Assembly (NCBI RefSeq): GCF_900626075.1
Contig: NZ_UYZY01000007.1
Span: 214,834 to 278,833, forward strand
Direction of reading: 5' to 3'
Source: Clostridium transplantifaecale
Lineage (GTDB): Bacteria > Bacillota > Clostridia > Lachnospirales > Lachnospiraceae
DNA length: 64,000 nt
In this document: piece after piece, positions 44,366-52,897 of the stretch
Layout of the letters: each line of letters begins with the position of its first letter
How positions within the stretch are numbered: position 1 is the stretch's first letter
Notes under the pieces: generated by a model
What the model was told of the DNA's origin: nothing
Databases searched by the model: none
The model's input: the letters and a program-made list of their open reading frames with translations, nothing else
Position numbers and translations under genes: made by a program

Positions 44366-44731
44366 ATGAATTCAGCACTGATGTTTGGAATCTGCCTTGC
44401 GGCGGCCCTCTTTCTGCAGACATGGGGAAGTCTGGCGCAGTATAAACGGGTCACCAGGGACTATCAGGAAATCAGAAAACGCAACGCAGTTGTTTCCGTG
44501 GGCAAGAGTACATACAGGGGCATGAACAGAACGGCTGTGCTTGGCTTTAATTCCTCGGGGATTCTTAACGAGGCGTATATTTTATCCGGTATAACGGTTT
44601 TTGCAAAGCTTAAGCAGTTATCCGGCCATGACGGGGAGCATTATTCCGCCGTCAAAGACTACTATAGCAAAGACAAACGGATGGCCTGCGTCGTACAGGC
44701 CGTCCGGTATATGGAGGGGTCATATGATTGA
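44366..44731 (+). CDS. gutM: GutM-like glucitol-operon protein
   Basis: 121 residues: one N-terminal membrane helix (LMFGICLAAALFLQTWGSLAQY), then a short cytosolic domain with RKRNAVVSVGKSTYRG and AKLKQLSGHDGEHYS. This matches the GutM family, named as a glucitol-operon activator in enterobacteria and regularly found directly before srlA. It overlaps srlA by 8 bases. The single membrane anchor suggests an accessory to the permease rather than a classical DNA-binding regulator. Confidence 0.85.
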   Translation: MNSALMFGICLAAALFLQTWGSLAQYKRVTRDYQEIRKRNAVVSVGKSTYRGMNRTAVLGFNSSGILNEAYILSGITVFAKLKQLSGHDGEHYSAVKDYYSKDKRMACVVQAVRYMEGSYD

Positions 44732-45269
44732 AAAATTAGCTGCCGCGGCGGCAAGCTTCATCGGGATATTTAATGCCGGAGGCTCTTATTTTCTGGATCT
44801 GGTTGCGGGAATTATTCCAACCTTGCTGGTCCTTTTAACGTTTATCAACCTTTTAATCCGCCTGGTCGGAGAGGAGCGTATCACAAATTTCCTTAGAAAA
44901 TGTACGAAATACGCGATTACAAGATATACCATTTACCCGCTGCTGGCCCAGATTTTCTTAACGGATCCCATGTGCCATACCATGAACCGGTTTGTGGAGG
45001 AAAAATACAAGATTGCTCTGTATGACTGCGAAATGACGATTCTCCATCCGCTGACCGGCCTGTTTCCTCATGTATGTCCGGCCGAGCTGTTCATCTTTAT
45101 GGGAATTGCAAGTGGTATTACGGAACTCGGGTTCGACAAAAATATCCTGGCAATCTGGTATATTGCCGTCGGCATCGTACTGTGCCTGATCAGGGGTATT
45201 GTTACGGAAAAAATGTTTGCTGTGATGCAGGGAAGAAAGAATAAGAAGGGAGGCCAGGTCCATGAATAA
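44724..45269 (+). CDS. srlA: PTS glucitol/sorbitol-type permease, IIC subunit (SrlA-like)
   Basis: 181 residues from ATG 44724, with GGAGGGG upstream. At least four hydrophobic segments; FNAGGSYFLDLVAGIIPTLLVLLTFINLLIRLVG and YPLLAQIFLTDPMCHTMNRFVEEKYK match SrlA (EIIC). It normally works with SrlE (IIB plus second membrane half) and SrlB (IIA). Here the next gene supplies only the membrane half of SrlE, and no IIA is present. Plasma-membrane transport protein. Confidence 0.9.
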   Translation: MIEKLAAAAASFIGIFNAGGSYFLDLVAGIIPTLLVLLTFINLLIRLVGEERITNFLRKCTKYAITRYTIYPLLAQIFLTDPMCHTMNRFVEEKYKIALYDCEMTILHPLTGLFPHVCPAELFIFMGIASGITELGFDKNILAIWYIAVGIVLCLIRGIVTEKMFAVMQGRKNKKGGQVHE

Positions 45270-45807
45270 ATTATTGGATATCATTGCGAATATAGGCGCA
45301 GCGGTAGGAAGCGTCGTTGAGAAAATTATGGATTCTGCTAAAGATGCCGTGAAAATGGTTCTTGAGACAGTGCTCCCGTTTATGGTATTTATCAGTCTGA
45401 TTGTCGGAATCGTAAATTATACGGGCGTTGGAAACTGGCTGGCCGGACTGATTGCTCCGGTTATGTCAAACCTTCCTAGTATGATGGTTATGAGCTTTGT
45501 CTGTGTTCTGCCGTTCCTGGCTCCGATTCTTGCGCCGGCCGCCGCGGTTGGCCAGGTTGCCAGTATTTTGATCGGCACGCAGATCGCGGCAGGGGTAATT
45601 TCTCCGGTCTACGCGCTTCCGGCCCTGTTTGCAATCAACGCGCACGTTGGCTCGGACTTTATTCCGGTCGGCCTGTCGCTTGCCGAGGCAAAAGATGAGA
45701 CGGTGGAAATGGCGGTTCCCGCATTTCTGTTCAGCCGTATGATTACCGGACCGATTTCCGTTTTACTCGCATATTTTGTCAGCGTTTCAGTCGGAATGTT
45801 CGGATGA
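45262..45807 (+). CDS. SrlE-like membrane half only (no IIB phosphorylation domain)
   Basis: 181 residues that align by pattern with the C-terminal half of E. coli SrlE: VLETVLPFMVFISLIVGIV, PFLAPILAPAAAVGQVASILIG and LFAINAHVGSDFIPVGLSLAEAKDETV. In SrlE about 160 further N-terminal residues carry the phosphorylated Cys. They are absent here, and the ATG has its own GGAGG, so this is a complete short protein, not a truncation. No IIA gene is seen in the operon. Transport must therefore be uncoupled from PTS phosphorylation, or use a B domain encoded elsewhere. Confidence 0.85.
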   Translation: MNKLLDIIANIGAAVGSVVEKIMDSAKDAVKMVLETVLPFMVFISLIVGIVNYTGVGNWLAGLIAPVMSNLPSMMVMSFVCVLPFLAPILAPAAAVGQVASILIGTQIAAGVISPVYALPALFAINAHVGSDFIPVGLSLAEAKDETVEMAVPAFLFSRMITGPISVLLAYFVSVSVGMFG

Positions 45808-45891
45808 TGCCTTCAGCTGGCAGTGATTTGTGGCAGTGAGTTGTAACTAAAATGATTTGGCCGCAGCTGCGGCTCTGATACAGGAGAGAGA

Positions 45892-47073
45892 ATGATGTTT
45901 ACAGTAAATAATTACACCCCAACGAGGGTAATCTTTGGCGCAGGCAGGTTAAAAGAACTGGCAGAGGTGGAACTGCCGGGGAAAAAGGCGCTGATCTGCG
46001 TGACGGAAGACGGTCTGATGGAAAAACTGGGGATTCAGCAGAGGGTGCTTGAACTTCTTGCAAAGAACCATACTGAGGCCGTTGTCTTTGATAAGGTGAC
46101 GCCCAACCCGACCAAGGCCGGCGTGGAGGCTGCGACGGCTCTTGCAAAAGCGGAAGGCTGCGATTTCCTCATCGGCCTCGGCGGCGGCAGCAGCGTGGAT
46201 ACGGCGAAGGCAGCCGCAATTATGATGGCAAATGAGGGCGATCTGTGGGATTATGCCTACACGGGAACGGGAGGCAGGAAGGAGATTAAGGTTGCGGCTC
46301 CGGTTGTAACCATCTCGACTACGGCAGGTACCGGCACAGAGACCGATCCCTACTGTGTCATCACAAGAACCGATACGAATGAAAAACTTGATTTTGCAGT
46401 GGATGCAATTTTCCCGGTGATTTCCGTCATTGATCCGGAACTGATGGTAACGCTGCCGAGAAGCCTGACGCTGTATCAGGGCTTTGATGCGCTGTTCCAT
46501 TTATCGGAATGTTATATCACCAATAACCATGAAAACAGGCTGGTGGATATCTATTCCGAGGACGGAATCAGGGCGGTTGCAAAATGGCTCCCGATTGTGG
46601 CAAAAGACGGATCGAACCTGGAAGGACGCGTCAATATGTCCTATGCGGCTAATATTCTGGCCGGTTATACACAGTCCCTCATCAACTGCACCTCCCATCA
46701 TATCACGGGCCAGACCATGGGCGGTTTATTTCCCAATGTAGCCCACGGCGCCAGCCTGATTCTGATTGCAGAGGAATATTATAAACGCGTTTGCCGGTAT
46801 TTCCCGGAGCTGTTTGACGAGATGGGAGAATTCATGGGAGTGAAAGCGGATCCGGAGCATCCGGGAGCAGGCTTTGTCACGGCGCTTACCGGACTGCTGC
46901 ACGTAACCGGAATGGATTGCCTGACCATGAGTGAATTCGGAATCAGGAAGGAAGACTGCAAAAAGATCGCGGATATGACCGTCAATAATACAGGCATTGC
47001 CGATATGGACCGGTATCCGGAGGCTCTGACGGCGGAGGATATCGAAGGAATTCTGGAGAGATCTTATAAGTGA
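45892..47073 (+). CDS. Iron-containing alcohol dehydrogenase
   Basis: 393 residues (a second ATG at 45895). NAD site GLGGGSSVDTAKAAA; metal ligands in YQGFDALFHLSECY (Asp and His), CTSHHITGQTMGG and FPNVAHGAS (His). Fe-ADHs oxidise alcohols or reduce aldehydes with NAD(P)H. As the last gene of the operon, it may oxidise the sugar alcohol (or its phosphate) or reduce the aldehyde released by the aldolase. It follows srlE-like after 84 bases, with AGGAG, and is followed by a strong terminator. Confidence 0.92.
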   Translation: MMFTVNNYTPTRVIFGAGRLKELAEVELPGKKALICVTEDGLMEKLGIQQRVLELLAKNHTEAVVFDKVTPNPTKAGVEAATALAKAEGCDFLIGLGGGSSVDTAKAAAIMMANEGDLWDYAYTGTGGRKEIKVAAPVVTISTTAGTGTETDPYCVITRTDTNEKLDFAVDAIFPVISVIDPELMVTLPRSLTLYQGFDALFHLSECYITNNHENRLVDIYSEDGIRAVAKWLPIVAKDGSNLEGRVNMSYAANILAGYTQSLINCTSHHITGQTMGGLFPNVAHGASLILIAEEYYKRVCRYFPELFDEMGEFMGVKADPEHPGAGFVTALTGLLHVTGMDCLTMSEFGIRKEDCKKIADMTVNNTGIADMDRYPEALTAEDIEGILERSYK

Positions 47074-47087
47074 AAATAGTCGGAAGA

Positions 47088-47135
47088 CAATAAAAAGGGA
47101 TAAAATCATTCAACTGATTTCATCCCTTTTTATTG
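47088..47135. terminator. Bidirectional terminator ending the sugar-alcohol operon
   Basis: CAATAAAAAGGGATAAAATCA (21 bases from 47088) pairs, with one mismatch, with the block ending CCCTTTTTATTG (47135). Confidence 0.85.
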
Positions 47136-47191
47136 TGAACGCCATAAGGTCCGCAGAGCGCGCCTTATATCGTCTTTGCATCATGCAAAAA

Positions 47192-47395
47192 TTAGTTGTT
47201 AACTGTAACGTTAACTGCCTGTAATCCACGAGCGCCTTCAGTAACTTCGAAGGATACGGACTGGCCGTCTTCTAATGTTTTGTAACCGTCCATTGCAAGT
47301 CCGGAGAAGTGAACGAAAATATCGTTGCCCTGCTCATCGCTGATGAAGCCATATCCCTTCTGAGAGTTAAACCATTTTACTGTACCTTTATTCAT
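47192..47395 (-). CDS. Cold-shock domain protein (Csp)
   Basis: 67 residues, MNKGTVKWFNSQKGYGFISDE with RNP1 (KGYGFI) and RNP2 (DIFVHFS), a full five-strand OB fold. Binds single-stranded RNA/DNA and acts as an RNA chaperone. GGAGG before the ATG. A 117-base leader with a stable hairpin precedes it, as usual for temperature-responsive csp genes. Confidence 0.95.
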   Translation of the reverse strand: MNKGTVKWFNSQKGYGFISDEQGNDIFVHFSGLAMDGYKTLEDGQSVSFEVTEGARGLQAVNVTVNN

Positions 47396-47441
47396 GAAAG
47401 ATACCTCCTGTTAAAATATTATATTTCTTTATAAAACAAAA

Positions 47442-47547
47442 TTCACATATCCTTGTAAATCAACAAACCGATTTACAACAAATATGTGAAATCTAAGCTT
47501 TATGAAAAATACTCATTCAATATAGCACGCAAAATCGAGTTTGTCAA
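47442..47547 (-). promoter_or_regulatory. Cold-shock gene promoter and structured leader
   Basis: On the minus strand TTGACA (47547-47542), 17-base spacer, TATATT (47524-47519). The leader contains a nested hairpin at 47442-47490: TTCACATAT pairs with ATATGTGAA, and TTGTAAATC with GATTTACAA. Confidence 0.7.
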
Positions 47548-47727
47548 GATTTATAAGCGGTTCAAATTACTTTTTATTCAGTTTTTTTCAGTTTTTGTGA
47601 AAATAGGCCGGAAAGTCCTGCGGCGGAAGGGAATTATACCGCTCAAGCGGCCCCTCAGGCGGATAATTACGCCCGGGGGATATCACAATATTCTGATAAA
47701 GTCAACTATGTTAAATAAATGATAAAA

Positions 47728-47756
47728 TTGCACAATTGTATTTTTTAAGGTACAAT
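47728..47756 (+). promoter_or_regulatory. Promoter of the dicarboxylate/amino-acid symporter gene
   Basis: TTGCAC (47728-47733), 17-base spacer, TACAAT (47751-47756), 51 bases before the ATG. The rest of the 410-base gap (47396-47806) is AT-rich leader and promoter for the divergent csp gene. Confidence 0.65.
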
Positions 47757-47806
47757 AGAGGAAACGCAACTGTTGATTTAAGAAAACAAAATAGGGGGAA
47801 GTGTTT

Positions 47807-49033
47807 ATGGCAAATGAAAAGAAAAAGTTACCGCTGGCTTTCTGGATTTTCACAGGTCTTCTGTTAGGTATCTTAGCCGGAATCGGGTTGATGAAGACGC
47901 CCGAGATCGCGGTAAAATACATCAAGCCCTTTGGTACGCTGTTCCTGAATCTTGTCAAATTTATTGTCGTTCCGATTGTCCTCTTCTCCATCATGTCCGG
48001 CGTGATCGCCATGAAAGACATACGCAAGGTGGGCAGCATCGGAGTCAAGACGATCGTCTATTACATGTGCACGACGGCGGTTGCGGTAGTGATTGGCCTT
48101 GTACTTGCCAATCTGTTCAAGGGAAGCTTTAAAGCGATTTCCGTGACGGAGCTTGAGTATACCGCGAAAGAGGCGCCCAGCTTCATTGAAACCCTGGTCA
48201 ATATTTTCCCAAGCAATATCATAGGCCCCATGTCGGAGGCAAACATGCTTCAGGTCATTGTGATTGCCCTGTTCTTTGGTTTCGGCGTTATCTCGGTGGG
48301 GGAAAAGGGAAAACCGTTCGCCGATTTTGTGGAGAGCGCCAATACCGTTTCGATGGTGATTATGGAAACGATCATCAAATTCAGCCCCATCGGCGTATTC
48401 TGCCTGATCACGCCTGTGGTGGCCGAGAACGGCCCCAACATACTGGGAAACCTGCTGGCGGTCCTTTTGGTGGCCTATGCCGGATATATCATTCACATGG
48501 TTGTGGTATACTCCGCAACGGTGAGTATGCTCGGTAAAATGAGTCCTCTCCGCTTTTTCAGCGGCATGGCGCCTGCAATGATTATGGCTTTTTCAAGCGC
48601 TTCCTCGGTGGGGACGCTGCCTCTGAATCTGGAGTGTGTGGAGAAGATGGGGGGCAGGAGAGATGTGGCCAGCTTTGTGCTTCCGTTAGGCGCTACGATT
48701 AACATGGACGGAACCGCTATTTATCAGGGGGTATGCGCGATTTTTATCGCGGCCTGTTTCCGGGTGGATCTGACGCTGGGACAGCAGCTTACGATTATCC
48801 TGACCGCCACGCTGGCGTCAATCGGCACCGCGGGAGTTCCGGGAGCCGGTATGATTATGCTGGCGATGGTTCTTCAGAGCGTTAACCTTCCGATTGAGGG
48901 AATTGCCCTTGTGGCCGGAATTGACCGGATTTTTGATATGGGCAGGACAACCGTCAATATTACGGGCGACGCAGCCTGTGCCCTGATTGTATCCAGACTG
49001 GAAGAGAAGAAGGAAGCGCGCAGGGCGGGATGA
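47807..49033 (+). CDS. Dicarboxylate/amino acid:cation symporter (DAACS family)
   Basis: 408 residues from ATG 47807, with AGGGGGA 7 bases upstream (GTG 47801 possible). Eight-helix plus two-hairpin layout: the serine-rich re-entrant loop MAFSSASSVGTLPLNLE, the NMDGT motif (ATINMDGTAIYQG), the second hairpin SIGTAGVPGAGMIMLAM and DRIFDMGRTTVNITGDA. These residues form the substrate and cation sites in GltPh-type symporters. Likely takes up glutamate, aspartate or C4-dicarboxylates with Na+ or H+. Confidence 0.93.
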   Translation: MANEKKKLPLAFWIFTGLLLGILAGIGLMKTPEIAVKYIKPFGTLFLNLVKFIVVPIVLFSIMSGVIAMKDIRKVGSIGVKTIVYYMCTTAVAVVIGLVLANLFKGSFKAISVTELEYTAKEAPSFIETLVNIFPSNIIGPMSEANMLQVIVIALFFGFGVISVGEKGKPFADFVESANTVSMVIMETIIKFSPIGVFCLITPVVAENGPNILGNLLAVLLVAYAGYIIHMVVVYSATVSMLGKMSPLRFFSGMAPAMIMAFSSASSVGTLPLNLECVEKMGGRRDVASFVLPLGATINMDGTAIYQGVCAIFIAACFRVDLTLGQQLTIILTATLASIGTAGVPGAGMIMLAMVLQSVNLPIEGIALVAGIDRIFDMGRTTVNITGDAACALIVSRLEEKKEARRAG

Positions 49034-49035
49034 AA

Positions 49036-49671
49036 TCAATTGGAAGGATGAGGTGTCCCTTTCTTTGCTGCGGCAAAACAGACCGGCGCGGGGCCTCCGC
49101 CCAGCACGGCGTGCTCCGTCACGGTAAACCCGTGTCCTGACAGGAACTTTATGAATTCCTGTTCATCCCACTTATAATAAGACTGGAAGCCTGTCATGTT
49201 TACCAGATGCATCCTGAAACGGGAACGTGTTTTTCCGCCGTGAATGAAGGTGGGGGCAAAGAGCAGGCCTCCCGGCTTCAGTACGCGGTGTATCTCGGAC
49301 AGGACCTGCTCCGGATGGGGCATGATATGGAGGGCGTTGGAGATGACGGCAGCGTCGAATGTCTGGGGCGCATAAGGCAGAGAATTTGCATCCTGTACGG
49401 TAAAGTGCAGGCGGGAAGAACCCGCCTGCTTTTTTGCGCGCTCAATCATCTGTTCCGAGAAGTCGGTGGCCTCCCAAAGACGCACGCGGCAGGAGAGCGG
49501 GAAGGAGAGCTGACCCGTGCCGCAGGCCACCTCCAGTACGTTCATATCCCGATTAAGGTATGGAGCGATACGGCCGCAGATACTCCGGTAGAGCGCGGAA
49601 TGGCTCCTTGCGAAAAAGGTGTAGAACCGTGACATATGTTTCCAGTAATTTTTATCATTGTGATGTTTCAT
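49036..49671 (-). CDS. Class I SAM-dependent methyltransferase (UbiE-like)
   Basis: 211 residues from ATG 49671, chosen because AGGAGG lies just upstream; the longer frame to 49740 has none. NVLEVACGTGQLSFPLS (motif I), EATDFSEQMIERAKKQ, FTVQDANSLPYAPQTFDAAVISNALHIMP and EIHRVLKPGGLLFAPTF complete the core. Resembles methyltransferases of the UbiE/PmtA type; the substrate may be a lipid or quinone-like compound. Nearly abuts the convergent symporter. Confidence 0.88.
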   Translation of the reverse strand: MKHHNDKNYWKHMSRFYTFFARSHSALYRSICGRIAPYLNRDMNVLEVACGTGQLSFPLSCRVRLWEATDFSEQMIERAKKQAGSSRLHFTVQDANSLPYAPQTFDAAVISNALHIMPHPEQVLSEIHRVLKPGGLLFAPTFIHGGKTRSRFRMHLVNMTGFQSYYKWDEQEFIKFLSGHGFTVTEHAVLGGGPAPVCFAAAKKGTPHPSN

Positions 49672-49973
49672 CGGTATGCCTCCTGCCGGACGGTCCGGCA
49701 AAACGATCATGGATACGCGCCGGATACTGTTATTTTTCAAGAGTTAGTTTCTGCTAACAAAAATCATAGCACAGGACGGAGGGAATTACAAGGCTGGGGC
49801 GGCATCAGGAAATATATGGCGCAGTTGTCAGAAGCAATCGCCCATGTTAGAATAAATGATGTACCGTCCGTGTCGTTTGAGAAGAGGAGGATATCTAACA
49901 TTATGATGTACGCCCCATTTATCAGAGAAAGAAATGACGGTGAAGAACCGGGAAGCAGAGGAGAATTTAACAG

Positions 49974-52178
49974 ATGAAATCATTAGTAATAGCAGAGAAA
50001 CCGTCGGTGGCCCGCGACATAGCCCGGGTCCTGAAATGCGGAAAATCGCTTAACGGGGCCATCGAAGGCCAGGAATATATCGTAACATGGGGACTGGGCC
50101 ATCTCGTCACGCTGGCCGATCCGGAGGACTACAGTCCCAAGTATAAGGAATGGAAGATGGAAGATCTGCCGATGCTGCCGGACACCTTCAAGCTGGAGGT
50201 CATAAAGCAGACGGCGAAACAGTATAACGCGGTGAAAACGCAGCTTTACAGGAATGATGTGGGAGACGTCATCATAGCTACGGATGCGGGGCGGGAGGGA
50301 GAACTCGTGGCCCGTCTGATCCTTAAAAAGGCCGGCAGCAGGAAACCCGTCCGGAGACTGTGGATTTCATCGGTTACGGATAAGGCGATCCGGGAGGGAT
50401 TTGCCCATCTGAAGGACGGGAGGGAATACGACAACCTCTACGATGCCGCCATGTGCCGCGCCGAGGCGGACTGGATGGTGGGAATCAACGCGACAAGGGC
50501 GCTGACCTGCAAATACAACGCCCAGTTATCCTGCGGCCGTGTACAGACTCCCACTCTTGCCATGATTGCGGCGCGCGAGGAGGAGATAAAGAAATTTGTC
50601 CCGCAGCCTTATTTCGGCATCCGCGCAAAAAGCCAGGCTCCTTCCCTGACACTGACGTGGCAGGATGAGAAATCGGGAAGCGCCCGCTCCTTCGACAAAA
50701 ACAGGATGGAAGGGATTCTCTCCTCCCTGCAGGGGGAGAAGGGAAGAGTGGAGGAGGTAAAGCGCACGCCGAAGAAGACATGGGCGCCGCTTCTCTACGA
50801 TCTCACGGAGCTCCAGCGGGATGCGAACAAACGGTTTAATTATTCGGCCAAGGAGACGTTAAACATCATGCAGCGGCTGTATGAAAACCACAAGGTCCTG
50901 ACGTATCCGAGAACGGATTCCAGATATCTGAGCGCAGACATTGTGCCGACCCTGAAAGAACGGTTAAAGGCCTGCGGCACGGGGCCTTATAAGACGCTGG
51001 CCGGACGCCTTCAGGGGCGCGCCCTGCCGGAGAAGCTGTTTTTCGTGGATAACGGCAAGGTATCGGATCATCACGCCATCATCCCGACCGAGCAGTACGT
51101 ACAGCTGGATCATATGACCGTGGATGAACGGCGTATCTATGATCTGGTAGTCCGCCGTTTCCTGGCTGTTCTGTATCCTCCGTTTGAATATGAACAGACT
51201 TCTCTTACAGTAAAGGCAGGCGGGGAGCGGTTCACGGCCAGAGGTGAGATTGTGAAGATACCGGGCTGGCATGAGGTCTATGAGAACGGGAATCAGGAAG
51301 AAGAACCGGATGAGGACGGGCAGGAGATCAAATCTCAGAAACTGCCGGATATCGGGAAGGGTGATGTGCTGAGCGGCCTTACGTTCCAGCTGACGGAAGG
51401 AAAGACGAAAGCTCCGGCCCCGTTCAATGAGGCCACCCTGCTCTCGGCAATGGAAAATCCGGCGGCCTACATGGAATCAAAGGACCGTGAGATGGTGAAG
51501 ACATTAGGCGAGACGGGCGGACTCGGGACGGTTGCGACACGGGCCGATATTATCGAAAAACTCTTTTCAAGCTTTCTTCTGGAAAAACGGGGAAAAGATA
51601 TTTATCTCACCTCCAAGGCCAGGCAGCTTCTGAATCTGGTTCCGGAGGATTTAAAGAAACCGGAACTGACGGCCGAATGGGAGATGAAGCTTTCAAAGAT
51701 GGCGAAGGGCGGTTTAAAGCGCGATGCATTTATGAGAGATATCAGGGAGTATTCGGTGGAGCTGATTGCACAGATTAAGGCCGGTGAGGGGAACTTCCGC
51801 CACGACAACCTGACGAATACAAAATGCCCGGTCTGCGGTAAAAGGATGCTTTCTGTAAAAGGAAAAAACAGTGAAATGTTAGTCTGCCAGGACCGTGAGT
51901 GCGGCCACAGGGAGACCGTTTCCAGGACATCCAATGCCAGATGCCCGGTCTGCCATAAGAAACTGGAACTGCGCGGAAAAGGGGAAGGGCAGATTTTTGT
52001 CTGCCGCTGCGGATATAAAGAGAAACTGTCCGCCTTCCAGGAACGCAGGAAAAAAGAGGGGGCCGGAGTATCAAAAAAAGACGTGGCAAAATACCTGAAC
52101 CAGCAGAAAAAAGAGGCGGAGGCGCCGCTCAACAATGCGTTTGCGGAGGCTTTTAAAGGACTTAAGCTGGATGACTGA
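49974..52178 (+). CDS. topB: DNA topoisomerase III
   Basis: 734 residues: TOPRIM domain MKSLVIAEKPSVARDIARVL with ATDAGREGELVARLI, catalytic tyrosine in VLTYPRTDSRYL (about residue 308), and an extra C-terminal zinc-ribbon part (TKCPVCGKRML; CQDRECGHRET; ARCPVCHKKL; FVCRCGYKEKL). Type IA enzyme that relaxes negative supercoils and decatenates replication intermediates. The length and Cys pairs fit the TopB type common in Clostridia, including mobile-element versions; here flanked by chromosomal regulators. A response-regulator gene follows. Confidence 0.94.
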   Translation: MKSLVIAEKPSVARDIARVLKCGKSLNGAIEGQEYIVTWGLGHLVTLADPEDYSPKYKEWKMEDLPMLPDTFKLEVIKQTAKQYNAVKTQLYRNDVGDVIIATDAGREGELVARLILKKAGSRKPVRRLWISSVTDKAIREGFAHLKDGREYDNLYDAAMCRAEADWMVGINATRALTCKYNAQLSCGRVQTPTLAMIAAREEEIKKFVPQPYFGIRAKSQAPSLTLTWQDEKSGSARSFDKNRMEGILSSLQGEKGRVEEVKRTPKKTWAPLLYDLTELQRDANKRFNYSAKETLNIMQRLYENHKVLTYPRTDSRYLSADIVPTLKERLKACGTGPYKTLAGRLQGRALPEKLFFVDNGKVSDHHAIIPTEQYVQLDHMTVDERRIYDLVVRRFLAVLYPPFEYEQTSLTVKAGGERFTARGEIVKIPGWHEVYENGNQEEEPDEDGQEIKSQKLPDIGKGDVLSGLTFQLTEGKTKAPAPFNEATLLSAMENPAAYMESKDREMVKTLGETGGLGTVATRADIIEKLFSSFLLEKRGKDIYLTSKARQLLNLVPEDLKKPELTAEWEMKLSKMAKGGLKRDAFMRDIREYSVELIAQIKAGEGNFRHDNLTNTKCPVCGKRMLSVKGKNSEMLVCQDRECGHRETVSRTSNARCPVCHKKLELRGKGEGQIFVCRCGYKEKLSAFQERRKKEGAGVSKKDVAKYLNQQKKEAEAPLNNAFAEAFKGLKLDD

Positions 52179-52224
52179 TGAAAAGCCGCGGGAAGATAAA
52201 ATTACGGCGGATACAGGGGGAGAC

Positions 52225-52890
52225 ATGGAGAAAAATAAGATCCTCATTATAGAAGACGAGGCCGCAATCAGGGAACTGCTCTGCATGAACCTGGAGGCGG
52301 TCGGGTATGAGACGGAGACAGCCTGTGACGGCACGGAGGCGGAGCGGAAAATCCGGGAAGACAGGGGAGAATACGATCTGGCGCTGGTGGATGTGATGCT
52401 GCCCGGACCGGACGGTTTTGATCTGATTGAAGGGCTGAACGGAAAGGAGATTCCCTGTATTTTCCTGACGGCAAAAGCCGACGTGGCGTCGAAGGTCAAG
52501 GGACTCCGGCTGGGTGCGGAGGACTATATCGTCAAACCGTTTGAAATGATGGAATTATTCGCCAGGGTGGAGAACGTCCTGAAGCGGAGGAGAAAACTGA
52601 AAAGCACGGTAGAACTTGACGGCTGCCGGATCGATCTGGCGGGACACAAGGTTTATGAGGACGGTGAGGAAATCCAGTTAAAGCCGATGGAATACGATCT
52701 GTTCCTGTTTCTCTGCCGCAACCGGAATGTTGCCTTTACAAGAAACCAGCTGCTTGATAAGATATGGGGCGGCGACTATGGGGGAGAGACAAGGACCGTG
52801 GACGTCCATGTCGCCAGTTTGAGAAAGAAGCTTAAAGCCGCATCGAGAATACAGACTATACCGAAGCTGGGATACCGCCTGGAGGTGTAA
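52225..52890 (+). CDS. OmpR/PhoB-family response regulator
   Basis: 221 residues from ATG 52225, with GGGGGAG upstream; a longer frame runs into topB. Receiver domain (ILIIEDEAAIRELL; phosphorylated Asp in ALVDVMLPGPDGF; conserved Thr/Lys in FLTAKAD and DYIVKPF) and a winged-helix DNA-binding domain (EYDLFLFLCRNRNVAFTRNQLLDKIWG ... RTVDVHVASLRKKL). Pairs with the kinase starting 7 bases downstream. Direct repeats of the expected 11-bp spacing lie before the lipoprotein gene. Confidence 0.94.
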   Translation: MEKNKILIIEDEAAIRELLCMNLEAVGYETETACDGTEAERKIREDRGEYDLALVDVMLPGPDGFDLIEGLNGKEIPCIFLTAKADVASKVKGLRLGAEDYIVKPFEMMELFARVENVLKRRRKLKSTVELDGCRIDLAGHKVYEDGEEIQLKPMEYDLFLFLCRNRNVAFTRNQLLDKIWGGDYGGETRTVDVHVASLRKKLKAASRIQTIPKLGYRLEV

Positions 52891-52897
52891 CTGCCAT

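Noticed and set aside
49974..52178. Integrative element carrying topB
   Set aside because: No relaxase, integrase or conjugation genes are nearby; the neighbours are ordinary chromosomal genes.
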